39,212 bases of DNA from Caulobacteraceae bacterium UBA5005 (lineage in GTDB: Bacteria > Pseudomonadota > Alphaproteobacteria > Caulobacterales > Caulobacteraceae). The notes under the pieces were generated by a model, which had not been told where the DNA came from, ran no database searches, and was given only the letters and a program-made list of their open reading frames with translations. The stretch covers positions 1 through 39,212 of the forward strand of contig DGYN01000132.1 in assembly GCA_002398405.1 (NCBI GenBank), in the 5' to 3' direction. The position numbers were made by a program, and so were the translations under genes. Numbering within the stretch: position 1 is the first letter of the stretch; each line of letters begins with the position of its first letter. This document shows positions 1 through 6,988 of the stretch, one piece after another.

Positions 1-857
<857 letters not shown>

Positions 858-905
858 GATTTAGAGGCTTCCTTGTATGGGGTTTTCTAAAAAAGGGGAG
901 GCGGA

Positions 906-1193
906 CTAGGCGATGACGCCGAGAACGTCGCTTTCCTTCATGATCAGGAGGTCCTGACCGTCGATCTTCACTTCGGTGCCGGACCACTTGCCGAACAGGA
1001 TGCGGTCACCCTTTTTCAGCTCGAGCGGGACGATCTTGCCGCTTTCGTCGCGGGCGCCCGGCCCGGCGGCGACGACTTCGCCTTCCTGCGGCTTTTCCTG
1101 GGCCGTGTCGGGGATGATGATGCCCCCCTTGGTCTTGGTCTCTTCCTCGACGCGTTTCACAACGACGCGGTCGCCGAGCGGACGGAACTTCAT
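906..1193 (-). CDS. groES: GroES co-chaperonin
   Basis: This 95-residue protein is the full length usual for the heptameric lid that caps GroEL. It begins MKFRPLGDRVVVKR. The mobile loop with the GGIII contact motif is at residues 23-27, and the ending MKESDVLGVIA is typical. An in-frame start 33 bases further upstream (MKHLTSTGDYD) was rejected because the family start is MKFRPL and a GGGAG site precedes that ATG by about 7 bases. First gene of the groESL operon. A CIRCE element lies 45-71 bases upstream, which implies HrcA repression and heat-shock induction. Confidence 0.98.
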   Translation of the reverse strand: MKFRPLGDRVVVKRVEEETKTKGGIIIPDTAQEKPQEGEVVAAGPGARDESGKIVPLELKKGDRILFGKWSGTEVKIDGQDLLIMKESDVLGVIA

Positions 1194-1237
1194 GTCATAG
1201 TCTCCCGTGGACGTAAGATGCTTCAAAGCGGGCGCTG

Positions 1238-1264
1238 TTAGCAGTCGCCGCTATTGAGTGCCAA
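1238..1264 (-). promoter_or_regulatory. CIRCE element (HrcA operator) of groESL
   Basis: The sequence reads TTAGCAGTC, nine bases, then GAGTGCCAA. The CIRCE consensus is TTAGCACTC-N9-GAGTGCTAA, so each half-site has one mismatch and the 9-base spacer is exact. It lies in the groES leader, the usual place for HrcA binding in Alphaproteobacteria. Confidence 0.92.
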
Positions 1265-1274
1265 TGGCGCCGGG

Positions 1275-1303
1275 GAGTTAGGAGCCCCGCCCCCGCAAGT
1301 CAA
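1275..1303 (-). promoter_or_regulatory. Candidate groESL promoter
   Basis: On the minus strand, TTGACT (1303-1298), a 17-base spacer and TAACTC (1280-1275) lie just upstream of the CIRCE element, so transcription would begin at its edge. The -35 is good and the -10 weak. CTTGAC also resembles the RpoH -35, so a heat-shock promoter overlapping here is possible. Confidence 0.45.
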
Positions 1304-1361
1304 GCGTTACAGGAGACTCTTCCTTTGATAGTTTCGCGGACCATTGCCCGGGGAGGGATAT

Positions 1362-1862
1362 GTGACCGGTTTCCGTTTGCTCATAGTCGCGGCCGCCGCT
1401 GTGGGGCTTTGCCTGGTCACGGCTGCTGAGGCTCAGCAGGCCCGCCGGGGACCCGCCGCCCAAAACGCCGCCCAAAGGGCGGACGCGGCGCAGGAAGCGC
1501 GCACGCAACAGATGATGAACCAGCAGAAGGCCGCGCTCGCCAAGGCCGAGCGCGACAAGCAGTTCGCGGCGAACCTGGCCGCTCAGCAAGCTCAGATGGA
1601 CGCCATCAAGTCAGCCGCCACGGCCGAGAACCGTCCTTTGTCCCCGGAAGAGGAAACGCGCATCGCCGCCATTTCGCAAAGAATGACGCGCATGACATCG
1701 ACGCGGGAGGCCGTCGTCGCGGCGGCCGAGGAAAAGCGCGAGGAGGCCCGTGAAAAGGCCGAGGACCGCCGGGAGAGCGCCATGCGCATGCGGGAAGACC
1801 GCTGCCGGGCGGCGGGCGTGCATGTCGCTCGCATCGACAGGCCCAAGGGCCGCGGCTGCTGA
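1362..1862 (+). CDS. Secreted Ala/Glu-rich coiled-coil protein, function unknown
   Basis: 166 residues from a GTG preceded by GGGGAGG at ideal spacing; a TTG 18 bases upstream is possible but would place that site inside the gene. Residues 1-20 are a signal peptide (MTGFRLLIVAAAAVGLCLV) with likely cleavage after AEA. The remainder is charged and helical, rich in Ala, Gln, Glu and Arg, with heptad-like runs around REEAREKAEDRRE, so a long periplasmic coiled coil is likely. Two cysteines lie near the C-terminus. No enzyme motif is visible and I do not recognise a family. It stands alone between groESL (divergent) and the BlaI-type operator region. Confidence 0.75.
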   Translation: MTGFRLLIVAAAAVGLCLVTAAEAQQARRGPAAQNAAQRADAAQEARTQQMMNQQKAALAKAERDKQFAANLAAQQAQMDAIKSAATAENRPLSPEEETRIAAISQRMTRMTSTREAVVAAAEEKREEAREKAEDRRESAMRMREDRCRAAGVHVARIDRPKGRGC

Positions 1863-1877
1863 TCTTCAATCCCTGAC

Positions 1878-1905
1878 TTGACACAGGCCTCTACACCTGT
1901 AGAAA
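1878..1905 (+). promoter_or_regulatory. Candidate promoter of the serine-hydrolase operon
   Basis: TTGACA (1878-1883), a 16-base spacer and TAGAAA (1900-1905). The first BlaI-type operator (1890-1903) fills the space between the two boxes, the position expected for a repressor that blocks RNA polymerase. The -35 is perfect and the -10 approximate. Confidence 0.5.
1890..1903. promoter_or_regulatory. BlaI-type operator O1 of the serine-hydrolase operon
   Basis: TCTACA-CC-TGTAGA is a perfect palindrome with the TACA-N2-TGTA core typical of BlaI/MecI operators. The same half-site TCTACA recurs at 1922 and in front of the BlaI-like gene at 4027. It sits between the -35 and -10 of the promoter for the gene at 1939. 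Confidence 0.8.
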
Positions 1906-1921
1906 GCGCATCGGGGCGTTT

Positions 1922-1935
1922 TCTACAGGTGTCGA
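1922..1935. promoter_or_regulatory. BlaI-type operator O2 of the serine-hydrolase operon
   Basis: TCTACA-GG-TGTCGA is a second copy whose right half is imperfect. It is centred 32 bases from O1 and ends 3 bases before the start codon at 1939, so a bound repressor would also cover the ribosome-binding region (AGGTG). Confidence 0.7.
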
Positions 1936-1938
1936 AAC

Positions 1939-2355
1939 ATGACCATCTATCGATCCGCCGGGCTCTCCGCCCTTCTCCTGACCGGCCTTCTATCGGCCCA
2001 GCTCTGCACCGCGGGCGCCTGCCTCGCCCAGGCCGCGGCGGCCGCCGCCGTTGCGATTCCGGCCACGCCCGCCGGGCAGAAGGCCAGAATGTTCATCGAG
2101 GCCATCAATAGCGGCGATCCGGAGAGGCTCGCGGCCTTCACGAAAGAGCACTACCCGAGCCAGGCAAACAACCCTCAGGGGCGGCTGATCCAGGAGCGGA
2201 CGAAAGGCCTGGATGTCGCCGCCGTGGATCAGTCCAGCGATCACGAGCTGTGGCTATCTCTGAAATCCCGCGCCTCCGGAGCCGCGCTCAAGATGCGGGT
2301 TGTCGTCGAGCCGACCCCGCCCAATGCTGTCCGCAGCATCGGCCTGCAGTTCTAG
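1939..2355 (+). CDS. Small secreted protein, paralogue of the next gene
   Basis: 138 residues with a signal peptide (hydrophobic core 8-20, cleavage near CLAQ-A). The mature part begins with an Ala-rich linker followed by PATPAGQKARMFIEAINSGD and ends in a short beta-rich stretch. The same layout (TPAG motif, a helix, an HYP or NYKP motif, a GL segment, then beta strands) is seen in the next protein, so the two are tandem paralogues. From memory, similar TPAG...NSGD domains occur at the N-terminus of secreted hydrolases in Caulobacterales; here the domain stands alone. First gene of a three-gene operon (12-base gap to the next) under two BlaI-type operators. The function is not known. Confidence 0.75.
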   Translation: MTIYRSAGLSALLLTGLLSAQLCTAGACLAQAAAAAAVAIPATPAGQKARMFIEAINSGDPERLAAFTKEHYPSQANNPQGRLIQERTKGLDVAAVDQSSDHELWLSLKSRASGAALKMRVVVEPTPPNAVRSIGLQF

Positions 2356-2367
2356 GGAGCAACACCG

Positions 2368-2814
2368 ATGATGTTCGTTCGAATCTTTGCGGCCGCGCTC
2401 ATGCTCGCGCCGGTTGCGACCGCTAGCTTGGCCCAACAACCAGCCGCTCAAGCTCCGGCGGTGGCCTATCCAGACACCCCCGCCGGCCGGCAGATGGCCG
2501 CCTACCAGAAAGCGACGCTCGCGGGCCCCAAGGCGCTCTCCGACTTCCTGACCGCCAACTACAAGCCGGGGAACGTCCCGACCATGATGGAAGAGATGGC
2601 CATGCTGGAAGAACGCAGCGGCGGCTTGATTCCGCTGTCGATCGACCCGCGCTCCACCCCGACGCGCATCGCGCTGAAAGTCCGGTCGGCTAACAGCGGC
2701 GCTGAATATCTTTCCATCTTGGTCGTTGAGGACGCCGAGCCTCATAAGATCACAGCGATGGGGATGGCGTCGGGCGGCTACGACGTCGAGGCCTTCTTCA
2801 AGCGGACCCCGTAG
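2368..2814 (+). CDS. Small secreted protein, paralogue of the previous gene
   Basis: 148 residues with a signal peptide ending at SLAQ. The mature chain contains YPDTPAGRQMAAYQKATLAG, then TANYKPGN, EERSGGLIPLSID and a beta-rich end, matching the preceding protein in order and spacing. No catalytic motif is visible. It sits 12 bases after its paralogue, with a GGGAGC site before ATGATG, and 2 bases before the serine hydrolase, so the three are co-transcribed. It may assist or modulate the hydrolase in the periplasm; this rests on position only. Confidence 0.75.
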   Translation: MMFVRIFAAALMLAPVATASLAQQPAAQAPAVAYPDTPAGRQMAAYQKATLAGPKALSDFLTANYKPGNVPTMMEEMAMLEERSGGLIPLSIDPRSTPTRIALKVRSANSGAEYLSILVVEDAEPHKITAMGMASGGYDVEAFFKRTP

Positions 2815-2816
2815 GC

Positions 2817-3968
2817 ATGACCGGCGCGACACGGCGCCAGGCCCTTGCCGCGCTAGCGGCGGCCGCCGCGCCCGGCCCAGCGCTTGCTCAAGGGTCAGGA
2901 TGGGCGGCCGCCGATGCGTTGGGCGAGAGGCTCGCTGCCTCTCGCCTGGCGCCGGGCTTCCAGATCTGCGTGCGCAAGCGGGGGCGGACCTTGTACTCGC
3001 GGGCCTTTGGCGTCGCGAGCCTGGAGCTCAACGCGCCCATGACCCCGGCGTCCGTCTGCCGCATCGCCTCGGTGAGCAAGCAGTTCACCTCCGCCTCGAT
3101 CCTTCGATTGGCGCAGGAAGGCCGGTTGAAGCTGAGCGATCCGCTGAGCCGCTTCCTGCCGGACTACCCTCGGGGCGGGGAGATGACGATCGAGATGATG
3201 CTGAACCACACGGCCGGCCTTGGGAACTTCCTGCTGCAGGAGAGCCCGCGGCGGCGGCAGGAGACCTTCGGTGTCGAATATGACCAGGACATGCTGGTTG
3301 AGCTGATGCGCAACTCGGTGCGCCCGCAGGTCTTCGATCCGGGAACCAATTTCGCCTACTCCAATAACGGCTATGTGCTGTTGGGCGTTGTGGCTGAGAA
3401 GGTCTCTGGCCTGCCTCGCGCCGACCTGTTGCAGCAGCAGTTCTTCGGGCCGCTCGGCATGTCATCTACCGCGGTCGACACTTCAGCGGCGGTCGTGCCG
3501 GGGCGCGCCCAGGGCTACAGCCCACAGCCGAAGGCGCCGCTGGGCTTCCGGCATGCGGCCTATATATCGCTGTCGCTGCCGGCCGGAGCGGGAGACATGC
3601 GGTCCACCGCCAGCGACCTGTGCCTCTGGCATGAGGCGCTGCTGGGCGGCCGGGTGCTCAATGCCGCCATGCTGCAGGCCATGATCACCCCGGGCCGATT
3701 GAAGGACGGGACGCTTCCAAAGTCTCGGGAGGGCCGCGACGTGTTCTATGGCCTGGGCCAATTCCTGTCCGACCAGGACGGCCGGCGGTGCGTTTGGCAC
3801 AACGGCGGCATCCCCGGCTTTTCCTCGGACCTCAGAACCTTTCCCGAGGAAGGCCTGACCATCGCCCGGCTGTACAATGCCGACCTTGACGGCTTCAACG
3901 TGGCCGCGACGCGGATGAACCGCGAGTTCGGCCAGGCGGTTCTGGCCGCCGCACGAGCCGAGCCGTGA
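2817..3968 (+). CDS. Class C beta-lactamase-family serine hydrolase, exported
   Basis: 383 residues of the beta-lactamase/PBP4*/esterase EstB fold. The three active-site motifs are in order: S85-V-S-K88 (nucleophile and base), Y181-S-N183, and H328-N-G330 in place of KTG, as usual for class C-like hydrolases. The N-terminus TRRQALAALAAAAAPGPALA has a twin-arginine pair before a hydrophobic stretch, so Tat export is possible. It is the last gene of an operon controlled by BlaI-type operators and lies just upstream of the BlaI/M56 pair, which fits a cell-wall- or beta-lactam-responsive role. The substrate (beta-lactam, D-amino peptide or ester) cannot be told from the sequence. Confidence 0.9.
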   Translation: MTGATRRQALAALAAAAAPGPALAQGSGWAAADALGERLAASRLAPGFQICVRKRGRTLYSRAFGVASLELNAPMTPASVCRIASVSKQFTSASILRLAQEGRLKLSDPLSRFLPDYPRGGEMTIEMMLNHTAGLGNFLLQESPRRRQETFGVEYDQDMLVELMRNSVRPQVFDPGTNFAYSNNGYVLLGVVAEKVSGLPRADLLQQQFFGPLGMSSTAVDTSAAVVPGRAQGYSPQPKAPLGFRHAAYISLSLPAGAGDMRSTASDLCLWHEALLGGRVLNAAMLQAMITPGRLKDGTLPKSREGRDVFYGLGQFLSDQDGRRCVWHNGGIPGFSSDLRTFPEEGLTIARLYNADLDGFNVAATRMNREFGQAVLAAARAEP

Positions 3969-4002
3969 GATCCTGCGGCGCTCCGTCCACTTGACCACAT
4001 TT

Positions 4003-4016
4003 TCGACAAATGTAGA
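4003..4016. promoter_or_regulatory. BlaI-type operator O1 of regulatory system 1
   Basis: TCGACA-AA-TGTAGA; the right half matches the perfect site at 1890 and the left half differs by one base. It lies 7 bases after a TTGACC box (3991-3996) and 28 bases upstream of the regulator start. Confidence 0.7.
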
Positions 4017-4026
4017 GTCCAAGAAT

Positions 4027-4040
4027 TCTACAAGGGTGGA
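4027..4040. promoter_or_regulatory. BlaI-type operator O2 of regulatory system 1
   Basis: TCTACA-AG-GGTGGA has a perfect left half and a degenerate right half that doubles as the ribosome-binding site (GGTGGA) of the regulator. It is centred 24 bases from O1. This predicts autorepression of the regulator operon. Confidence 0.65.
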
Positions 4041-4043
4041 AGA

Positions 4044-4415
4044 ATGAACATCACCAGCGCCGAAAGCGTCGTCATGGAGGTCCTGTGGCGGCTTGGACCC
4101 AAAGACGCCGAGGAGATCACCGCCGATCTTGCGGAGACTCAGGCCTGGTCGGGCACCACGGTGCGCACCCTGCTGGACCGTCTTATCCGCAAGGGAGCCG
4201 TCGCCAAACAAAAGAGCGAGGGCAAACGCATCGTCTTTTCCCCCCTGGTCGAGCGGGCCGACTACACCCACGCCGAATCCAAGAGCCTGATCGACCGGCT
4301 CTACGAGGGTCGCCTTGGCCCCCTGTTCGCCCAGTTCTCCGAACGCCAGCGCCTGTCGGACGAGGACCTTGCCCAGCTCAAGGCCATCATCGCGAGGATC
4401 GAAGATGAGCGCTAG
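4044..4415 (+). CDS. BlaI/MecI/CopY-family winged-helix repressor, system 1
   Basis: 123 residues, the usual length. The N-terminal winged helix includes SAESVVMEVLW, then the recognition helix WSGTTVRTLLDRL (35-47), equivalent to the TIQTMLLRL helix of BlaI. The C-terminal dimerisation helix ends LKAIIARIEDER. Known members repress until a BlaR1-type M56 protease triggers their cleavage. It aligns without gaps with the system 2 regulator at 6617 but differs at residues 37-38 (GT versus TF) next to the conserved TVRTLL, matching the different operator sequences. Its stop overlaps the next gene by 11 bases. Predicted targets are its own operon and the operon at 1939. Confidence 0.93.
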   Translation: MNITSAESVVMEVLWRLGPKDAEEITADLAETQAWSGTTVRTLLDRLIRKGAVAKQKSEGKRIVFSPLVERADYTHAESKSLIDRLYEGRLGPLFAQFSERQRLSDEDLAQLKAIIARIEDER

Positions 4416-5145
4416 AGCCGTCTTTTTCGCCGCAGCCCTCCTGGTCGCCGGCCCGGTCCTGGCGCAGACTCCCGATCCGCTCGCCTCCCTCGCCCGCTCG
4501 GTGACGCTGGCCACCGCCGACAGCCTGACCCTGGTGGAGGACGACCACGGCGTCTCTTCGACCCGAACCCTCAAGGTCGGTGAAGTCTACAAGGACGGCT
4601 GGACCCTGACCGCCCTTTCCGGAAATACCGCCACCCTGACTAAGGGCCGGCAGGTCCGCGCCGTGACGCTTGGCGCCTCCGGCGGCCCGGCGCAGGAGCA
4701 AGCCGTCGCAGCGGCGGGCGCGGCTCCCAAGGTCAACCTTTCCAACGCCGTCGCTGGCGAGCGCATCAAGCAGCCGGCCCAGGCCGCTGATCGCGCCCGC
4801 ATCCAGGCCGCCATTACCGCCGGCGATCCCCGCACGGTCTTCAGCCTCGGCGGCTCGGCCACCGACGTCGCCCAGGCCCTGGCGGCCAACGGGGGCCCCA
4901 TGTCCCGGGTGCTCGCCAGCGCTGACTCGGTCGACTACGTCAACGTTGGCGGCCGCGCCGGTATTTCCGTGCAGAGTGGAGACGAGAGCAATCGCCGCAC
5001 AGCCATGGTCGTGCCGCCCGAACTGGCCGGGGTTGAGCCTCCCGCCGACGCGCGGGTGGTTACTCCGCCCGCCCTGCCGCCGGGGGCCAATGTCGCCGCT
5101 GACGGGCAAGGCAACGTCATGATCCGCCAGAGGATCGAGCAATGA
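4405..5145 (+). CDS. Exported protein with GspC-like segment, inserted between repressor and M56 peptidase
   Basis: 246 residues. The start ATG lies inside the 3' end of the regulator gene (11-base overlap) and the stop overlaps the M56 start as ATGA, so all three are translationally coupled. Signal peptide 1-20 (cleavage at VLA-Q). Residues 55-90 (LKVGEVYKDGWTLTALSGNT, then LTKGRQVRAVTLG) look like the small beta domain of type II secretion GspC/PilP proteins; this is pattern resemblance only. The rest is Ala- and Pro-rich with a segment near 145-165 rich in charged residues. System 2 has no such gene at this junction. It may be a periplasmic partner of the M56 sensor. Confidence 0.75.
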   Translation: MSARAVFFAAALLVAGPVLAQTPDPLASLARSVTLATADSLTLVEDDHGVSSTRTLKVGEVYKDGWTLTALSGNTATLTKGRQVRAVTLGASGGPAQEQAVAAAGAAPKVNLSNAVAGERIKQPAQAADRARIQAAITAGDPRTVFSLGGSATDVAQALAANGGPMSRVLASADSVDYVNVGGRAGISVQSGDESNRRTAMVVPPELAGVEPPADARVVTPPALPPGANVAADGQGNVMIRQRIEQ

Positions 5146-6527
5146 CCGCGGACCTCCTCAAAAGCCTGATCGCCATGAACCTCGCGGCGGGGGGCGCGAT
5201 CCTTCTCCTGTTGCTCCTTGGCCCGACCCTGCGCCGCACCTTTGGGGCGAGGCTCGCCTACGCCGCCTGGGCCGTGGTTCCGCTCGCCGCCCTGGCCGCC
5301 CTCCTGCCCGCCCGCGCGGTCGACGCCCTGCCGATTGGCCCGGCGCCGGTCCGCCCCCTCGCCGAGGGCGCGGTGCAGGTGCTGATCATGGGGCCCTCGC
5401 CCGCCGTCGACTGGACACAGGTCGCCGTCGGCGCCTGGGCGCTCGGCGCCCTTCTCCTGATCGCCCTCACCGTCTGGACCCAGGCCAGGACCCTTGGCCT
5501 GATCGGCCGGCTGACCCGTGAAGGCGGCATCGTCCGCTCCGCCAACCCCGCGATCGGCCCCGCGATCCTCGGCATCTTCCGCCCAAGGATCATGCTGCCG
5601 TCGGATTTCGAGGACCGCTTCGACGAGACCGAGCGCGCCGTGATCATGGCTCACGAGGAAAGCCACATCGCCTCGGGAGACGCCCGCATCAACGCGGTGG
5701 TCGAGCTGATCCGGTGCCTCTTCTGGTTCAACCCGCTGATCCACCTCGCCGCCCGCCGCCTGCGCATCGACCAGGAACTGGCCTGCGACGCCGTGGTCAT
5801 CGCCCGCTTCCCCAAGGCGCGGCGCACCTACGCCGAGGCCCTGCTCAAGACCCAGGTCTCCACCGCCCCGCTGCCGCTTGGCTGCTACTGGCCGGAGCGG
5901 TCCACGGGCCGTTTGAAGGAAAGACTGACCATGCTCACGCTAAAGACCCCGGGCCGCGCCCGGAGCCTGACCGGCGCCGCGTGCCTTGCGATCCTCGGCC
6001 TTGGGACCGGCTACGCAGCCTGGGCCGCCGCGCCCGCAGCGCCTGAGGCGGCCGAGGTGCTGGACCCGATCGCGGCGCTGGCGGAGCCCTTCGAAATCGG
6101 CCTGTCCGCTCCTGAGCCGCAGGAAGCCGCGCCCACGCTCACCAACAGCCGCGCCGCCCCGCCCGTACAAGTTGAGCCCGCGCCGCCGCCTGAGGACCGC
6201 CGGGACCGGATGATCGTCATCGCCACCCCCGTGGACGGGACCGAGCCCAGCGGTCCGCCGGGCGCCGTCTTCCGCCGCGAGATTCTCCGCATGCCCATGC
6301 CTGAGGGGCCGGAGCTGGACGCCATCATCGCCCAGCTCAACGAGCGGCGGATGACGGGCCAAAGCGCCTTCGTCGCCTGCCGCGACGAGGGCGAGGGGAT
6401 GAAGTGCTATGTCGACGGGACCGAGAAACTGACGCCCTTGCCTGACCTGCCGCCGCCGCCCCCCGGCGTGACCGTGCGCACCTTCCAGATGCGCCGCCTG
6501 GCCACGCCGCCGCCTCCGGCCGAATAG
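5142..6527 (+). CDS. M56 (BlaR1-like) membrane zinc metallopeptidase, system 1
   Basis: 461 residues. N-terminal membrane helices are at about 7-27, 36-56 and 95-113. The cytoplasmic-facing gluzincin site is H171-E-E-S-H175, with FWFNPLIH (194-201) and the downstream QELACD (211-216) characteristic of M56. A further helix at about 275-296 is followed by a Pro/Ala-rich tail. BlaR1 carries a class D-like penicillin sensor here; this protein has none. Instead a short module at 409-433 has C413-x8-C422-Y and DG followed by PLP, also found twice in the system 2 peptidase. The predicted role is to sense an envelope signal and trigger inactivation of the co-transcribed repressor. Confidence 0.92.
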   Translation: MTADLLKSLIAMNLAAGGAILLLLLLGPTLRRTFGARLAYAAWAVVPLAALAALLPARAVDALPIGPAPVRPLAEGAVQVLIMGPSPAVDWTQVAVGAWALGALLLIALTVWTQARTLGLIGRLTREGGIVRSANPAIGPAILGIFRPRIMLPSDFEDRFDETERAVIMAHEESHIASGDARINAVVELIRCLFWFNPLIHLAARRLRIDQELACDAVVIARFPKARRTYAEALLKTQVSTAPLPLGCYWPERSTGRLKERLTMLTLKTPGRARSLTGAACLAILGLGTGYAAWAAAPAAPEAAEVLDPIAALAEPFEIGLSAPEPQEAAPTLTNSRAAPPVQVEPAPPPEDRRDRMIVIATPVDGTEPSGPPGAVFRREILRMPMPEGPELDAIIAQLNERRMTGQSAFVACRDEGEGMKCYVDGTEKLTPLPDLPPPPPGVTVRTFQMRRLATPPPPAE

Positions 6528-6532
6528 CAAAC

Positions 6533-6561
6533 GGGGACATGCACCAGAGGCACATGTCCCC
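6533..6561. repeat. REP-like palindrome, copy 1
   Basis: Begins GGGGACATG and ends CATGTCCCC, giving a 9-bp perfect stem plus inner CC/GG pairs around a short loop. Two further copies with the same ends lie at 8502 and 8583. It directly follows the stop of the system 1 peptidase, so it may also act in transcript termination or 3'-end stability. Confidence 0.75.
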
Positions 6562-6572
6562 TTGACTCCAAA

Positions 6573-6588
6573 TTTGACATCTGTCAAA
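6573..6588. promoter_or_regulatory. BlaI-type operator O1 of regulatory system 2
   Basis: TTTGACATCTGTCAAA is a perfect 7-2-7 palindrome. It contains a TTGACA that can serve as the -35 of the regulator promoter, with GAATTT (6597-6602) 17 bases on as a possible -10. Confidence 0.82.
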
Positions 6589-6599
6589 ACTGACTCGAA

Positions 6600-6615
6600 T
6601 TTGACAGGTGTCAAA
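6600..6615. promoter_or_regulatory. BlaI-type operator O2 of regulatory system 2
   Basis: TTTGACAGGTGTCAAA is a second perfect palindrome, centred exactly 27 bases from O1. It ends one base before the ATG at 6617, so the leader must be very short and the repressor would cover the transcription start. Confidence 0.82.
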
Positions 6616-6616
6616 A

Positions 6617-6988
6617 ATGAGCATCACCCCGGCGGAAGCCACGATCATGGACGTCCTTTGGCGGCTTGGCCCCACCGACGCCGAAGCCATCACCGAGGCC
6701 CTGGCCGCCAGCGAGGGGTGGTCGACTTTCACCGTGCGCACCCTCTTGGAGCGGCTGACCAAGAAGACCTTCGTGGCGCGCAATAAGGGGGAGGGCAAGC
6801 GCCTGATCTTCACCCCCCTGGTGCCCCGCGCGGACTACGTGTTCGAGGAGAGCCAGGGCCTGGTCGACCGCTTGTTCGGCGGCCAATTCGGCCCGCTGGC
6901 CGCGCAGTTTGCCGAAAAGGGCAAGCTTACCGAAGACGACATCGCCGAACTCAAGGCCATCATCGCGAGGCTCGAAGATGGCCGCTGA
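6617..6988 (+). CDS. BlaI/MecI/CopY-family winged-helix repressor, system 2
   Basis: 123 residues, gapless paralogue of the regulator at 4044. The winged helix includes PAEATIMDVLW and the recognition helix is WSTFTVRTLLERL (35-47); the C-terminal dimer helix ends LKAIIARLEDGR. The ATG at 6617 was chosen over a GTG at 6608, which lies inside operator O2 and would add only MSK. No separate ribosome site is visible between operator and ATG, suggesting a leaderless or near-leaderless message. The stop overlaps the downstream peptidase by 11 bases, the same junction as in system 1. Two perfect palindromes upstream predict autoregulation. Confidence 0.93.
   Translation: MSITPAEATIMDVLWRLGPTDAEAITEALAASEGWSTFTVRTLLERLTKKTFVARNKGEGKRLIFTPLVPRADYVFEESQGLVDRLFGGQFGPLAAQFAEKGKLTEDDIAELKAIIARLEDGR

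Noticed and set aside
2817..3968. True beta-lactamase resistance gene
   Set aside because: The S-V-S-K, Y-S-N and H-N-G motifs fit the wide class C-like hydrolase family; H-N-G in place of KTG and the absence of AmpC-specific features do not support a resistance claim.
1869..6620. The whole BlaI/M56 block as a recently transferred genomic island
   Set aside because: Base composition and codon use look like the neighbours, and no integrase, tRNA or attachment repeats are visible; a local duplication is simpler.
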